Source of the DNA: Pseudomonas sp. PH1b
Lineage (GTDB): Bacteria > Pseudomonadota > Gammaproteobacteria > Pseudomonadales > Pseudomonadaceae
Length of the DNA: 64,000 nucleotides
Direction: 5' to 3'
Assembly: GCF_000633395.1 (NCBI RefSeq)
Contig: NZ_AYMU01000020.1
Span: forward strand, 124,001 to 188,000
Below are positions 1-7,384 of this stretch, one piece after another. The notes under the pieces are model-generated. The model saw nothing but the letters and a program-made list of their open reading frames with translations. It searched no databases and was not told the DNA's origin. How positions within the stretch are numbered: position 1 is the stretch's first letter; the number at the start of each line of letters is the position of its first letter. The position numbers were made by a program, and so were the translations under genes.

Positions 1-552
1 CTGGCCGTTGAGCATGCCCTGGGCCTGGCCGCCCCCCAGCAGGCCGGGAATCATCTGGCTCAGGCTGTCGGCGGCGACCCCGGCAATCGCCAGGCTGACT
101 TCTGCCCCGGCTTCCCTGGCCGGCAGCGCTTGCGCCAGATGGCCGATGATCAGTTGGCGGTTGTCACTGGCCTGCATTTTCGGCAAGCCCTGGGCATTCT
201 TGGCCAACTGGTCGCGACGGGTCGCCAGCAGTTCGGCGGCGACGATCTTGCGACCCAGGGGCGACTGGAAGAAGGCCAGTGCGGGTGCTGGATCCACCAG
301 GTTCTGCCGCAGTTGCGCTTCGGCGCGACGGTCAACGGCCTGGGGCGCGAAGCGCTGGTTGCTGTTATCCACCAGGGCCTGGTAGACCGCCGGTGGCAAA
401 CTGTTCTGGTAGCGCTGCTGGGCGGCGCTGAGGGCATCATTGAAATGCGCGCGTTGTTCCGGCCAGCCGGCGACCTTGTACAACTGGTCGTAGCTGTCTG
501 CCCAGGCAGGCAAGGCGCAGAACATCAACAGTGAGAAAAGCAGACGACGCAT
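1..552 (-). CDS. DUF2059 domain-containing secreted protein (C-terminus outside window)
   Basis: Reading the minus strand from the ATG at 552 gives a continuous frame to the left edge, about 184 codons with no stop, so the C-terminus is missing. The N-terminus MRRLLFSLLMFCALPAWA is a classic Sec signal peptide with an Ala-x-Ala cleavage site before DSYDQLY. The remainder is alpha-helical with a central FFQSPLGRKI segment of the kind found in DUF2059 proteins (small periplasmic proteins of unknown function). No enzyme motif is visible. It is transcribed away from the dioxygenase gene and separated from it by about 420 bases. The signal peptide is certain; the family name rests on recall of the pattern. 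Confidence 0.8.
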   Translation of the reverse strand, partial: MRRLLFSLLMFCALPAWADSYDQLYKVAGWPEQRAHFNDALSAAQQRYQNSLPPAVYQALVDNSNQRFAPQAVDRRAEAQLRQNLVDPAPALAFFQSPLGRKIVAAELLATRRDQLAKNAQGLPKMQASDNRQLIIGHLAQALPAREAGAEVSLAIAGVAADSLSQMIPGLLGGGQAQGMLNGQ

Positions 553-969
553 AGGGACTCCTGTCAGCAGGCGACTATTCTCCGGGGCAAGGCGGTGGTT
601 GTCGAGAATTCGTATCAGGTTCGTCCCTCGGCAAGTGCTGATGTCCGATGGCAGGTCGTGCCGGCGACCCGGTTGGGGCGCGGCAGGAGGCGTGGAGCAT
701 GCCTGGCCTGCTCCGGGCAAGGCTTGGGCGATAGCGCCGCGCGCCAGGCGGATCGTGGCCTTTTCGGCGTGCTGGCAAAAGTCTGCGAAGCGGCATTGCG
801 GGGCTTGCCCTGGGCGCGATCCCAGGCGGTATCGCCTGTCATGCCTTGCACCTTTTGCGATGGCCATCGGGCTCGTCGGCAACGGTCTTCACTCCTGAAG
901 TAATGACGGAAAAGTGCAGGTGAAAAAAATGCATCGTCCTCCGCTCTGTGGCTCTGTCGAATTTATCCG
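553..969. other. 417-base gap without a convincing gene
   Basis: Short open frames exist here on both strands (595-903 plus, 615-851 minus), but they overlap one another, are rich in Arg/Ala/Cys/Trp as expected of GC-rich non-coding frames, and have no ribosome binding site. The stretch must hold the promoters of the two divergent neighbours. I see no Fur box, terminator or tRNA. It could be a decayed gene. Confidence 0.5.
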
Positions 970-1614
970 ATGCTGGATACTATGCGCGCCATGCACATAC
1001 CCTCTGATCACCCGCTGTTGTTGCGAATCGTCGACGACCTGGCCGTTTGTGGCTGGTCGCAGCAGAGCATTTTCCTGCCCGAGGCTTTGACCCTCGAACT
1101 GGCGGCCGAGTGCCGCAAACGTGCAGCCGAAGGTGAGCTGGCTCCCGCAGCGGTGGGGCGAGGCCCGGCCCAGGAGATTCGCGAGGGGATTCGGGGCGAT
1201 CACATCCAGTGGATCGAACCTGGCGAGGCTGGAGCCAGTGACACCTACCTGGGGCTGATGGACAGCCTGCGCGAGGCCTTGAATCGGGGGTTGTTTCTCG
1301 GGCTCGAGGATTTCGAATGCCACTTTGCGCTGTACCCGCCGGGCGCCTTCTACAAGCGTCACGTGGACCGTTTTCGCGATGACGATCGGCGCATGGTGTC
1401 GGCGGTGATCTACCTCAACTCGCAATGGCTGCCGGAGCACGGCGGACAGTTGCGCATGTACCTCAAAGACCAGGGACAATACGATGTGGTCCCTGTAGGG
1501 GGGCAACTGGTGGTGTTTCTTTCCGGCGAGGTGCCCCATGAAGTCCTCCCCGCGACCCGCGAACGCCTATCCCTGACAGGCTGGTTCCGGCGTCGTGGCA
1601 ACGAGCCATTTTGA
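970..1614 (+). CDS. 2-oxoglutarate/Fe(II) dioxygenase, prolyl-4-hydroxylase (PPHD) type
   Basis: 214 aa as drawn. The double-stranded beta-helix residues are all present: HxD at H131/D133 (YKRHVDRF), distal H190 (VPHEV), and R199 nine residues later for the 2-oxoglutarate carboxylate, the same spacing as in human PHD2. The nearest characterised relative by pattern and gene neighbourhood is Pseudomonas PPHD, reported to hydroxylate a proline of elongation factor Tu; cytoplasmic. It should use O2, Fe(II) and 2-oxoglutarate and so could sense oxygen or iron. Start is uncertain: ATG codons at 970, 982 and 991 are in frame and none has a good Shine-Dalgarno; 991 would give 207 aa. The stop overlaps the next start (TGATG), so the pair is probably co-translated. 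Target identity is inferred. Confidence 0.85.
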   Translation: MLDTMRAMHIPSDHPLLLRIVDDLAVCGWSQQSIFLPEALTLELAAECRKRAAEGELAPAAVGRGPAQEIREGIRGDHIQWIEPGEAGASDTYLGLMDSLREALNRGLFLGLEDFECHFALYPPGAFYKRHVDRFRDDDRRMVSAVIYLNSQWLPEHGGQLRMYLKDQGQYDVVPVGGQLVVFLSGEVPHEVLPATRERLSLTGWFRRRGNEPF

Positions 1615-2099
1615 TGATGCACAAGATTCTGGTCAGCCGCTGCCTGCTGGGTCACCGCGTACGCTACGACGGTGGGGCCAGCGGGCCGTTCGCTCAACTC
1701 GCCAGTTGGCAGCAGGAAGGGCGGGTGGTTGCCCTGTGCCCGGAAGTGGCCGGCGGCTTGCCGACGCCGCGGGCGGCGGCAGAGATTCCGGGCGGGCAGG
1801 GGGTGGACGTACTGGAGGGCAAGGCACCGGTGCTGACCCGCGACGGCGAGGACGTCAGCGGCGAGTTCCTCGGCGGTGCCCGGCAGGCCCTGGAGCTGGT
1901 GGAGAAACACGGGATTCGCATTGCCGTACTCAAGGCCAATAGTCCTTCCTGCGGCAATCTGCTGACGTATGACGGCACCTTCAGCGGGGTCCGGGTCCAG
2001 GGCGAAGGGGTTACCGCTGCGCTGCTGAGGCGCCACGGGGTCCGAGTCTTCAGTGAGTTGCAACTGGCCGAAGCCGCTGCTGCCCTGGCCGCCCTGTAG
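1614..2099 (+). CDS. DUF523 domain-containing protein
   Basis: 161 aa from ATG 1614, which overlaps the previous stop by one base; ATG 1617 is equally possible. The sequence has the DUF523 hallmarks: an N-terminal SRCLLG with Cys, a YDGG turn, LCPEVAGGLPTPR in the middle (residues about 42-54) and KANSPSCG later. Conserved cysteines in the SRCLLG, LCPE and SPSCG segments suggest a metal or Fe-S site, but no reaction is established for stand-alone DUF523 proteins. No signal peptide or membrane segment. Tight coupling to the dioxygenase suggests a shared job, which I cannot name. Confidence 0.85.
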   Translation: MMHKILVSRCLLGHRVRYDGGASGPFAQLASWQQEGRVVALCPEVAGGLPTPRAAAEIPGGQGVDVLEGKAPVLTRDGEDVSGEFLGGARQALELVEKHGIRIAVLKANSPSCGNLLTYDGTFSGVRVQGEGVTAALLRRHGVRVFSELQLAEAAAALAAL

Positions 2100-2192
2100 C
2101 CTTAGCTGCGGGTGGGACAGAGTCTGCCGGGCTTCCTGCGCCCTGGAAGTCCTCGGCACCCCCGCCCCATCGATATCCTTGTAATTGCCGAT

Positions 2193-2978
2193 CTACTGCC
2201 CGGCTTCGGCCTTGGGTGGCTTGCTCGCATCCATGCCGAACCATTTTTCCGACAGGGCCATCAGCCGCCCATCGGCCTTGATCCGTTGCAGGGCGCTGTC
2301 CAGGCTCGCACGAAAGGCCGGGCTGCCCTTCTGGAAGGGAATGGCCAGGCTCAGGGTCGGTCCTACCTTGGCGCCTTCCTTCACCGGCAGGCGGCTGTCA
2401 CGAATGGCGTAGGGAATCAGCAGGCGGTCGCTGATGGCGGCATCGATCTGCTTGTCCGCCACGTCCTTGATCGGCTGCTGGGCATCGGGATAGCTGCGCA
2501 GGTTGATACCTTCTACCGTGCGCGCCTGATCGACGAACTGACTGCCCTGGGCCACGCCCAGCGCCTGGCCGCGCAGGGCCTGCAGGGAAAACAGCGGACG
2601 CTGCTCTTCCTTGCGCACGATCAACTGCGCACTGGAATAGCTGTAGGGCTCGCTGAAATCGAAACGATCCTTGAGTTCCGGGGTCACTGCTATGTGGTTG
2701 ATGGCGACATCGAACCTGCCGCTTTCGACTCCGGGCAGCAAATCGGCGGACTCGGTCACCACGAAGTCCGCGCGCACGTCCAGTTCGCTGGCCAGCAATT
2801 GCCCCAACTCGACCTCGAAACCGGTCAGCTTGCCGTCATCCTTGAAGTTGAAGGGTGGCGTATTGGCTTCCAGGGCGATGCGCAGTTCCCCGCGGTCATT
2901 GATGTCGTCCATCAGTTCGGCTTGAGCGCAGGTGCTCACAAGGGGCAGCAAAAGTATCAGGCCAGGCAGGAAACGCAT
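2193..2978 (-). CDS. Orphan family-3 solute-binding protein (amino-acid ABC type)
   Basis: 261 aa. The ATG at 2978 is preferred over the in-frame GTG at 2984 because AAGGAG lies five bases upstream. Signal peptide MRFLPGLILLLPLVSTCAQA, then a bacterial extracellular solute-binding family 3 fold: GELRIALEANTPPFNF, LTGFEVELGQLLA, GRFDVAINHIAVTPE and FDFSEPYSYSS are the usual lobe-1 signatures, and QIDAAISDRLL is lobe 2. Periplasmic; likely ligand a polar amino acid. No permease or ATPase gene adjoins it, so it either feeds an importer encoded elsewhere or acts as a sensor. It converges on the DUF523 gene. Confidence 0.85.
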   Translation of the reverse strand: MRFLPGLILLLPLVSTCAQAELMDDINDRGELRIALEANTPPFNFKDDGKLTGFEVELGQLLASELDVRADFVVTESADLLPGVESGRFDVAINHIAVTPELKDRFDFSEPYSYSSAQLIVRKEEQRPLFSLQALRGQALGVAQGSQFVDQARTVEGINLRSYPDAQQPIKDVADKQIDAAISDRLLIPYAIRDSRLPVKEGAKVGPTLSLAIPFQKGSPAFRASLDSALQRIKADGRLMALSEKWFGMDASKPPKAEAGQ

Positions 2979-3110
2979 GGTCACTCCTTGAATTTATATG
3001 AGCGATGCGCCGTTCAGGCTCGCTTTGCTAAGGTGATGAGTGCCTTCGACAACGAATTGCCATGAAGTTGTCATCACCGTAAAAGATTTACGGAAAAACT
3101 GGAGAAGATA

Positions 3111-3548
3111 ATGAAAAATTTTATGTCGCGTGCTGCCTTGACCGGTCTGTTGCTGGGGGCCTCGATGCTTGCCGGTGCAGCGGAAATCCCTCGGACCCCG
3201 GCTCCTGCCGGTGCCAAGGTGTTGATCGTTTCTCCCGCTGACGGGGCCACCGTGGACAAGACCTTCACGGTCAAATTCGGCATTGAAGGCATGGCCCTGG
3301 CCCCGGCTGGCGACCAGACCCCGAACACCGGCCATCATCACCTGCTGATCGACGTCGATCAGTTGCCGGCCGAGAACCTGCCGATCCCGATGGACGCCAA
3401 CCACCTGCACTTCGGCAAGGCCCAGACCGAAACCGAAGTAACCCTGGCCCCGGGCAAGCACACCCTGCAACTGGAGCTGGCGGACAAGAACCACGTGCCC
3501 TTCAACCCGGTGATCGTCTCCAAGAAAATCACAGTAACGGTGAAATAA
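3111..3548 (+). CDS. DUF4399 domain-containing periplasmic protein
   Basis: 145 aa with a purine-rich GGAGA eight bases before the ATG. Signal peptide to about residue 24 (ASMLAGAAE). The mature part matches the DUF4399 pattern: VLIVSPADGATV, then VKFGIEGMALAPAG, a His cluster GHHHLLIDVDQLP (about residues 74-86), HLHFGKAQTE and LAPGKHTLQLELAD. The His-rich loop could bind metal; function is unknown. Followed by a very strong hairpin terminator shared with convergent serA. Confidence 0.85.
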   Translation: MKNFMSRAALTGLLLGASMLAGAAEIPRTPAPAGAKVLIVSPADGATVDKTFTVKFGIEGMALAPAGDQTPNTGHHHLLIDVDQLPAENLPIPMDANHLHFGKAQTETEVTLAPGKHTLQLELADKNHVPFNPVIVSKKITVTVK

Positions 3549-3560
3549 ACGTAAATGCCG

Positions 3561-3598
3561 CACAAAAAAGGGAGCCTATGAAGGCTCCCTTTTTTGTG
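3561..3598. terminator. Bidirectional rho-independent terminator
   Basis: A perfect 17-base inverted repeat, CACAAAAAAGGGAGCCT, with a four-base loop (ATGA, 3578-3581). It has an A-run on one side and T-run on the other, so it can end transcription of the DUF4399 gene and of serA. Confidence 0.92.
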
Positions 3599-3602
3599 CA
3601 AC

Positions 3603-3682
3603 TAGCTGCAAGGTTTCAGCTACAAGCCGCAAGTAAGAGCGGGCTCTGGCTTGCAGCTTGGAACTTGCCGCTGGTAGCTGCT
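3603..3682. repeat. GCTGCAAG-type intergenic repeat, copy 1
   Basis: Imperfect inverted array built from GCTGCAAG / CTTGCAGC and GCTACAAG / GGTAGC words, ending directly at the serA stop codon. Related copies lie at 27411-27497 and 37692-37784. No coding frame. Part of the serA 3' end on the minus strand. Confidence 0.7.
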
Positions 3683-3683
3683 T

Positions 3684-4913
3684 TTAGAACAGCACGCGGC
3701 AACGGATGGTGCCGTTGATGTGCTGCAGCTTCTCTTGCGCCAGGTCCGAGTACTCGGCGTCGACGTCGATCACCACGTAGCCGACCTTCTCGTTGGTCTG
3801 CAGGAACTGACCGGAGATGTTGATGCCGTTTTCGGCGAAGACCTTGTTGATCTCGCTCATCACGCCCGGGATGTTCTCGTGGATGTGCAGCAGACGGTGC
3901 TTGCCCGGGTGGGCCGGCAGCGCTACTTCCGGGAAGTTGACCGAGGACACCGAGGTACCGTTGTCGCTGTACTTGACCAGCTTCTCTGCCACTTCCAGGC
4001 CGATGTTGGCTTGGGCTTCAGCGGTGGAGCCGCCGATGTGCGGGGTCAGGATCACGTTGTCCAGGCCGCGCAGCGGGCTTTCGAACATTTCGTCGTTGGA
4101 GCGTGGCTCCACCGGGAACACGTCGATGGCGGCGCCGATCAGGTGCTTGTCCTTGATCGCGTCGGCCAGGGCGTCCAGCTCGACCACGGTGCCGCGGGCG
4201 GCGTTGATCAGGATCCCGCCCTTCTTGATGGCGCGGATCTCCTTCTCGCCGATCATCCACTGGGTGGCCGCGGTTTCCGGCACGTGCAGGGTGACGATAT
4301 CGGACATGCCCAGCAGGTCGTGCAGGTTGCCTACCTGAGTGGCGTTGCCCAGGGGCAGCTTGGTCACGGTGTCATAGAAGAACACCTGCATGCCCAGGCC
4401 TTCGGCCAGGACAGACAGCTGGGTACCAATGGAGCCATAACCGACGATACCCAGCTTCTTGCCGCGGATTTCGAAGGAGTTGGCCGCGCTCTTGATCCAG
4501 CCGCCACGGTGGCAGGAAGCGTTTTTCTCGGGGATGCCGCGCAGCAGCAGGATGGCCTCGGCCAGCACCAGTTCGGCAACCGAACGGGTGTTGGAGTAAG
4601 GCGCGTTGAATACGGCGATGCCGCGTTCGCGAGCGGCGGACAGGTCAACCTGGTTGGTGCCGATGCAGAAGCAGCCCACTGCGACCAGTTTCTTCGCGTG
4701 GTCGAAGATCTCTTCGGTCAGTTGAGTGCGGGAGCGAATGCCGATGAAGTGTGCATCGGCGATCTTTTCCTTGAGCTGGGCTTCCGGCAGAGAACCGGTG
4801 AGGTACTCGATGCTGGTGTAGCCGGCGGCCTTGAGGACGTCGACAGCGGATTGGTGGACGCCTTCGAGGAGAAGGAACTTGATCTTGCTCTTATCGAGAG
4901 AAGTCTTGCTCAT
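3684..4913 (-). CDS. serA: D-3-phosphoglycerate dehydrogenase
   Basis: 409 aa, the length of the E. coli type. Oxidises 3-phosphoglycerate to 3-phosphohydroxypyruvate with NAD, the first step of serine synthesis. Visible: NAD-binding GYGSIG (about residue 159), INAARGTVVE, HIGGSTAEAQ with the catalytic His, and a C-terminal ACT domain (NIPGVMSEINKVFAENGINI onward) for serine feedback. Start MSKTSLDK at 4913 is chosen because the frame upstream is arginine/proline-rich and unlike the family. Divergent to D-2-hydroxyglutarate dehydrogenase; the shared 203-base region has a 14-base palindrome. These enzymes also reduce 2-oxoglutarate to D-2-hydroxyglutarate, which the neighbour removes. Confidence 0.97.
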   Translation of the reverse strand: MSKTSLDKSKIKFLLLEGVHQSAVDVLKAAGYTSIEYLTGSLPEAQLKEKIADAHFIGIRSRTQLTEEIFDHAKKLVAVGCFCIGTNQVDLSAARERGIAVFNAPYSNTRSVAELVLAEAILLLRGIPEKNASCHRGGWIKSAANSFEIRGKKLGIVGYGSIGTQLSVLAEGLGMQVFFYDTVTKLPLGNATQVGNLHDLLGMSDIVTLHVPETAATQWMIGEKEIRAIKKGGILINAARGTVVELDALADAIKDKHLIGAAIDVFPVEPRSNDEMFESPLRGLDNVILTPHIGGSTAEAQANIGLEVAEKLVKYSDNGTSVSSVNFPEVALPAHPGKHRLLHIHENIPGVMSEINKVFAENGINISGQFLQTNEKVGYVVIDVDAEYSDLAQEKLQHINGTIRCRVLF

Positions 4914-5027
4914 CTGCGTAAACCTGTGTCCCGGAGAAAAATGGCAGGGAAGTGGACAGCTTGAGCTGACCTGGGCGGCACTGGGCCGACACCGCAGAAG
5001 GCCCTTGGGCACTCTGCTGCGGGGGCG

Positions 5028-5041
5028 GTATGCTAGCATAC
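5028..5041. promoter_or_regulatory. Perfect 14-base palindrome between serA and D2HGDH
   Basis: GTATGCTAGCATAC is fully self-complementary and sits 114 bases from the serA start and 75 bases from the D2HGDH start. Each arm contains a TATGCT hexamer resembling a -10 box, so it may be an operator or overlapping divergent -10 elements. No regulator can be named. Confidence 0.5.
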
Positions 5042-5116
5042 GCGCCCCGCTAAACACTCATTCCTGCGACGTGAAGCGTTCTCAGGATGACCATGAATTG
5101 TTCGAGAGTTCTGTCG

Positions 5117-6511
5117 ATGACCAATCCTGCCCTGATTGATGAGCTGAAGACCCTGGTTGAGCCTGGCAAGGTGCTGACCGACGCTGACTCCCTGAATGCT
5201 TACGGCAAGGATTGGACCAAGCATTTCGCTCCGGCCCCGACGGCCATCGTGTTTCCCAAGACCACCGAGCAGGTCCAGGCCATCGTGCGCTGGGCCAATC
5301 AGCACAAGGTTGCCCTGGTGCCTTCTGGCGGGCGCACCGGGCTCTCGGCTGCTGCCGTAGCGGCCAACGGCGAAGTGGTGGTGTCTTTCGACTACATGAA
5401 TCAGATCCTCGACCTGAACCTGACCGATCGCACCGCTGTGTGCCAGCCGGGTGTGGTCACCGAGCAGTTGCAGAACCTGGCGGAAGACAACGGCTTGTAC
5501 TACCCAGTGGATTTCGCCTCGGCAGGTTCCAGCCAGATTGGCGGCAACATCGGCACCAATGCCGGCGGAATCAAGGTCATTCGCTACGGCATGACCCGTA
5601 ACTGGGTAGCCGGCATGAAAGTGGTCACCGGCAAGGGCGACCTGCTGGAACTGAACAAGGACCTGATCAAAAACGCCACCGGCTACGACCTGCGTCAGTT
5701 GTTCATTGGCGCGGAAGGCACCCTGGGCTTCGTGGTGGAAGCCACCATGCGCCTGGACCGGGCGCCGAAGAACCTGACGGCCATGGTCCTGGGGACCCCG
5801 GATTTCGATTCGATCATGCCGGTACTGCACGCGTTCCAGGGCAAGCTTGACCTCACGGCCTTCGAATTCTTCTCCGACAAGGCCCTGGCCAAGGTCCTGG
5901 CCCGCGGCGATGTCCCGGCGCCGTTCGAATCCGACTGCCCGTTCTATGCCCTGCTGGAGTTCGAAGCCACCACCGAGGAAGTGGCCAACCACGCCCTGGA
6001 AACCTTCGAGCACTGCGTCGAGCAGGGTTGGGTGCTGGACGGGGTGATGAGCCAGAGCGAGACCCAGTTGCAGAACCTGTGGAAGCTGCGCGAGTACATC
6101 TCCGAAACCATCTCCCACTGGACCCCTTACAAGAACGACATCTCGGTCACTGTCTCGAAAGTGCCGGCGTTCCTCGGGGAAATCGACGCGATTGTCGGCA
6201 AGCATTACCCGGATTTCGAAATCGTCTGGTTCGGCCACATCGGCGACGGCAACCTGCACCTGAACATCCTCAAGCCGGACAACCTGAGTAAGGACGAGTT
6301 CTTCGCCAAGTGCGCCACGGTCAACAAGTGGGTGTTCGAAACCGTCGAGAAGTACAACGGTTCGATTTCCGCCGAACATGGCGTGGGCATGACCAAGCGC
6401 GACTACCTGACCTACAGCCGCTCGCCAGTGGAGATCGAATACATGCAGGCGGTCAAGGCGGTGTTCGACCCCAACGGCATCATGAACCCGGGCAAGATCT
6501 TCGCTGTTTGA
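5117..6511 (+). CDS. FAD-linked D-2-hydroxyglutarate dehydrogenase
   Basis: 464 aa from ATG 5117 (GAGAG a few bases upstream); an ATG at 5087 would add ten unconvincing residues. Vanillyl-alcohol-oxidase-type FAD domain: PSGGRTGLSAAAV (about 70-82) and the GTNAGGIKVIRYGMTRN pyrophosphate loop. C-terminal FAD-oxidase domain with the metal site GHIGDGNLH and EHGVGMTKRDYL. The family oxidises D-2-hydroxyglutarate to 2-oxoglutarate and passes electrons to ETF or a quinone. In Pseudomonas stutzeri the orthologous enzyme is known to pull the SerA reaction forward, and the divergent layout here agrees. Glycolate or D-lactate are alternative substrates of the superfamily. Confidence 0.88.
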   Translation: MTNPALIDELKTLVEPGKVLTDADSLNAYGKDWTKHFAPAPTAIVFPKTTEQVQAIVRWANQHKVALVPSGGRTGLSAAAVAANGEVVVSFDYMNQILDLNLTDRTAVCQPGVVTEQLQNLAEDNGLYYPVDFASAGSSQIGGNIGTNAGGIKVIRYGMTRNWVAGMKVVTGKGDLLELNKDLIKNATGYDLRQLFIGAEGTLGFVVEATMRLDRAPKNLTAMVLGTPDFDSIMPVLHAFQGKLDLTAFEFFSDKALAKVLARGDVPAPFESDCPFYALLEFEATTEEVANHALETFEHCVEQGWVLDGVMSQSETQLQNLWKLREYISETISHWTPYKNDISVTVSKVPAFLGEIDAIVGKHYPDFEIVWFGHIGDGNLHLNILKPDNLSKDEFFAKCATVNKWVFETVEKYNGSISAEHGVGMTKRDYLTYSRSPVEIEYMQAVKAVFDPNGIMNPGKIFAV

Positions 6512-6555
6512 GCCCAAGCAGCGTCCTGATAAAGCAGACGAGCAGGAGTCGGTAA

Positions 6556-7221
6556 ATGAGCTATCAGCACCAGTATGTCGACGGAACCCGGATTCATTTC
6601 CCGGTGGGCAAGGTGGTATGTATCGGTCGCAATTACGCCGAGCATGCCAAGGAGCTGGATAACCCAGTTCCTACCGAGCCTCTGCTGTTTATCAAGCCGG
6701 GCAGTTGCGTGGTGCCACTGGAAGGCGGTTTTGCCATTCCCACCGAGCGTGGCTCGGTGCACTACGAAGCCGAGATCGCGGTGCTGATCGGCAAGCCGCT
6801 GTCCACCAAGCCCAGCCGTGAAGAAGTGCTGGATGCCATTTCCGGTTTCGCCCCGGCGCTGGACCTGACCCTGCGCGACAAGCAGGCCGAGCTCAAGGCC
6901 AAGGGGCTGCCTTGGGAAATTGCCAAGTGTTTTGACGGCGCAGCGGTGATCGCGCCGTTCGTGGTGGGCAGCACCTTTGCCGATCTGACCGACATCGGCA
7001 TTCGCCTGACCATCAATGGCGAAGTGCGCCAGGATGGCAACAGCAGCGTCATGCTCAACCCGATCGTGCCGATGATCCAGTACATGGCCGGCTGTTTCTC
7101 GCTGCAGGCCGGTGACGTGATCCTGACCGGTACCCCGGTCGGTGTCGGGCCGTTGAACGTCGGTGATGAGCTGGTGCTGGAGTTGCCGGGCGCCAGTCGT
7201 TTCACCAGCAGCGTCCGCTGA
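6556..7221 (+). CDS. Fumarylacetoacetate hydrolase family protein
   Basis: 221 aa, ATG with AGGAG nine bases upstream, 44 bases after the D2HGDH stop and probably in its operon. FAH fold motifs: CIGRNYAEHAKEL (about 22-34), EAEIAVLIGKPL with metal-binding acidic residues, GFAPALDLTLRD, and GDVILTGTPVGVGPL near the end. This is the small YcgM/FAHD1-like class, which acts as acylpyruvase or oxaloacetate decarboxylase. A role clearing keto-acid by-products of the upstream dehydrogenase is plausible but inferred. Confidence 0.9.
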   Translation: MSYQHQYVDGTRIHFPVGKVVCIGRNYAEHAKELDNPVPTEPLLFIKPGSCVVPLEGGFAIPTERGSVHYEAEIAVLIGKPLSTKPSREEVLDAISGFAPALDLTLRDKQAELKAKGLPWEIAKCFDGAAVIAPFVVGSTFADLTDIGIRLTINGEVRQDGNSSVMLNPIVPMIQYMAGCFSLQAGDVILTGTPVGVGPLNVGDELVLELPGASRFTSSVR

Positions 7222-7384
7222 TCCGAAACTTTTTGCGGGTGGCACGGGAATGCCGTGCGCCTCGCAGAAAGGGCGCTGCCTTTTACCGTTTTTTCACATA
7301 TCTTCCGGATAATTCCCAAGTTTATGGTTCGCGAACCTGAAATTCGTGTGCTATTACCTATGGCCGATCTCTGGAACTCTTGTG

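Noticed and set aside
595..903. Small genes in the left intergenic region
   Set aside because: Competing frames on both strands, no Shine-Dalgarno, and residue mix typical of random GC-rich DNA.
3720..4964. Plus-strand frame of 414 codons opposite serA
   Set aside because: Shadow of serA; low-complexity Val/Asp/Gly/His composition and no start signal.
5033..6517. Long minus-strand frame (494 codons) opposite the D-2-hydroxyglutarate dehydrogenase
   Set aside because: Shadow frame caused by GC-rich codon use; rich in His/Val/Gln/Gly with no family motif, while the plus strand has clear FAD and metal motifs.
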